Under the pieces are notes generated by a model. It searched no databases, was not told the DNA's origin, and saw only the letters and a program-made list of their open reading frames with translations. A stretch of DNA of 64,000 nucleotides from Heloderma charlesbogerti (taxonomy: Eukaryota; Chordata; Lepidosauria; Squamata; Helodermatidae), in the NCBI GenBank assembly GCA_026122225.1, contig JANEZZ010000523.1:124001-188000 (forward strand), given 5' to 3'. This document shows positions 63,674 to 64,000 of the stretch, piece after piece; position 1 is the first letter of the stretch, and each line of letters opens with the position of its first letter. A program made the position numbers and the translations under genes.

Positions 63674-64000
63674 TTAGGCTGCTTCCAGAAAGATGATCTA
63701 GTGCTACCAGACAAAAGACATTTTGCAGCTATTCCATTTTTTCCTCCTTAATGGGGTTTTTTTTTAATGAAAGGAAAAAGACAGAAAAAGTGGTGGGGTT
63801 ACAAACAGAAGACCTCATTGTCTGGGCTCCCCAGTAAAATTCCATGAACGAGGCAAGGTGATTGGAAGCACCTGTAATCTACGCCAGGGGCATGGCTTCA
63901 AAGGACACAGAAGCAAGTTCCTTATAGTCAGCTGTCTTGTCTACCTTAAAAAGACTAATTTAACACCTGACGACTGAAATACCTTATGCAGAACCATCTT

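Overview
This is non-coding genomic DNA from a vertebrate, most likely a squamate reptile (lizard or snake). That assignment rests on the repeat mix: BovB (RTE) LINEs with a typical ORF, CR1 LINEs with the CR1 3' tail, L2-like LINE ends, MIR-like and tRNA-derived SINEs, 5S-rRNA-derived SINEs with a CR1-like tail, and many hAT-type MITEs. I found no host protein-coding exon, functional RNA gene or CRISPR array. The window is intergenic or deep-intronic sequence made largely of layered transposable elements, with some TE-poor stretches that could hold conserved regulatory DNA.

Layout. 1-848 is the 5' part of a BovB LINE on the minus strand whose endonuclease frame is open to the window edge. 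3.7-13 kb holds LINE tails, SINEs and MITEs. 13.73-16.60 kb is a nearly full-length but dead BovB on the plus strand (two nonsense codons, one frameshift, RT box YANN instead of YADD). 17-37 kb is mixed unique DNA with hAT-type MITEs, a candidate solo LTR, and an unclassified repeat pair in opposite orientations. 41-49 kb contains two decayed CR1 LINEs. 49-64 kb has CR1 tails, MITEs, an L2-like LINE and a tiny BovB insertion with a perfect 12-bp target duplication.

The most unusual content is a family of eight mobile elements (5955-6843, 27604-28540, 37560-38324, 41516-42088, 44783-45235, 45679-46523, 46825-48634 and, nested inside the last, 47149-48074). Each has short TAGGGATG-type termini, most with a one- or few-base change, and is flanked by an 8-bp target-site duplication, perfect or nearly so, as expected of the hAT superfamily. 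They carry no transposase. Their interiors are chains of alternating palindromes. One type is an 18-base half, GTGATAGGCTACGTAAAT, followed by its near reverse complement. The other is CGCAAATGGCG...CGCCATTTGCG. In some copies these nest inside larger palindromes, and one copy repeats with an exact 94-bp step. I call the family 'PalHAT' here for convenience; the name is mine. Five other elements (21477-21882, 21971-22155, 27091-27562, 35057-35524, 50620-50926) share TAGGGATG-like ends but not the palindrome chains.

No genes work together here in the usual sense. The readable biology is transposon history: which element inserted into which, which master families could have supplied the enzymes, and what the palindromes may do as DNA or RNA structure.
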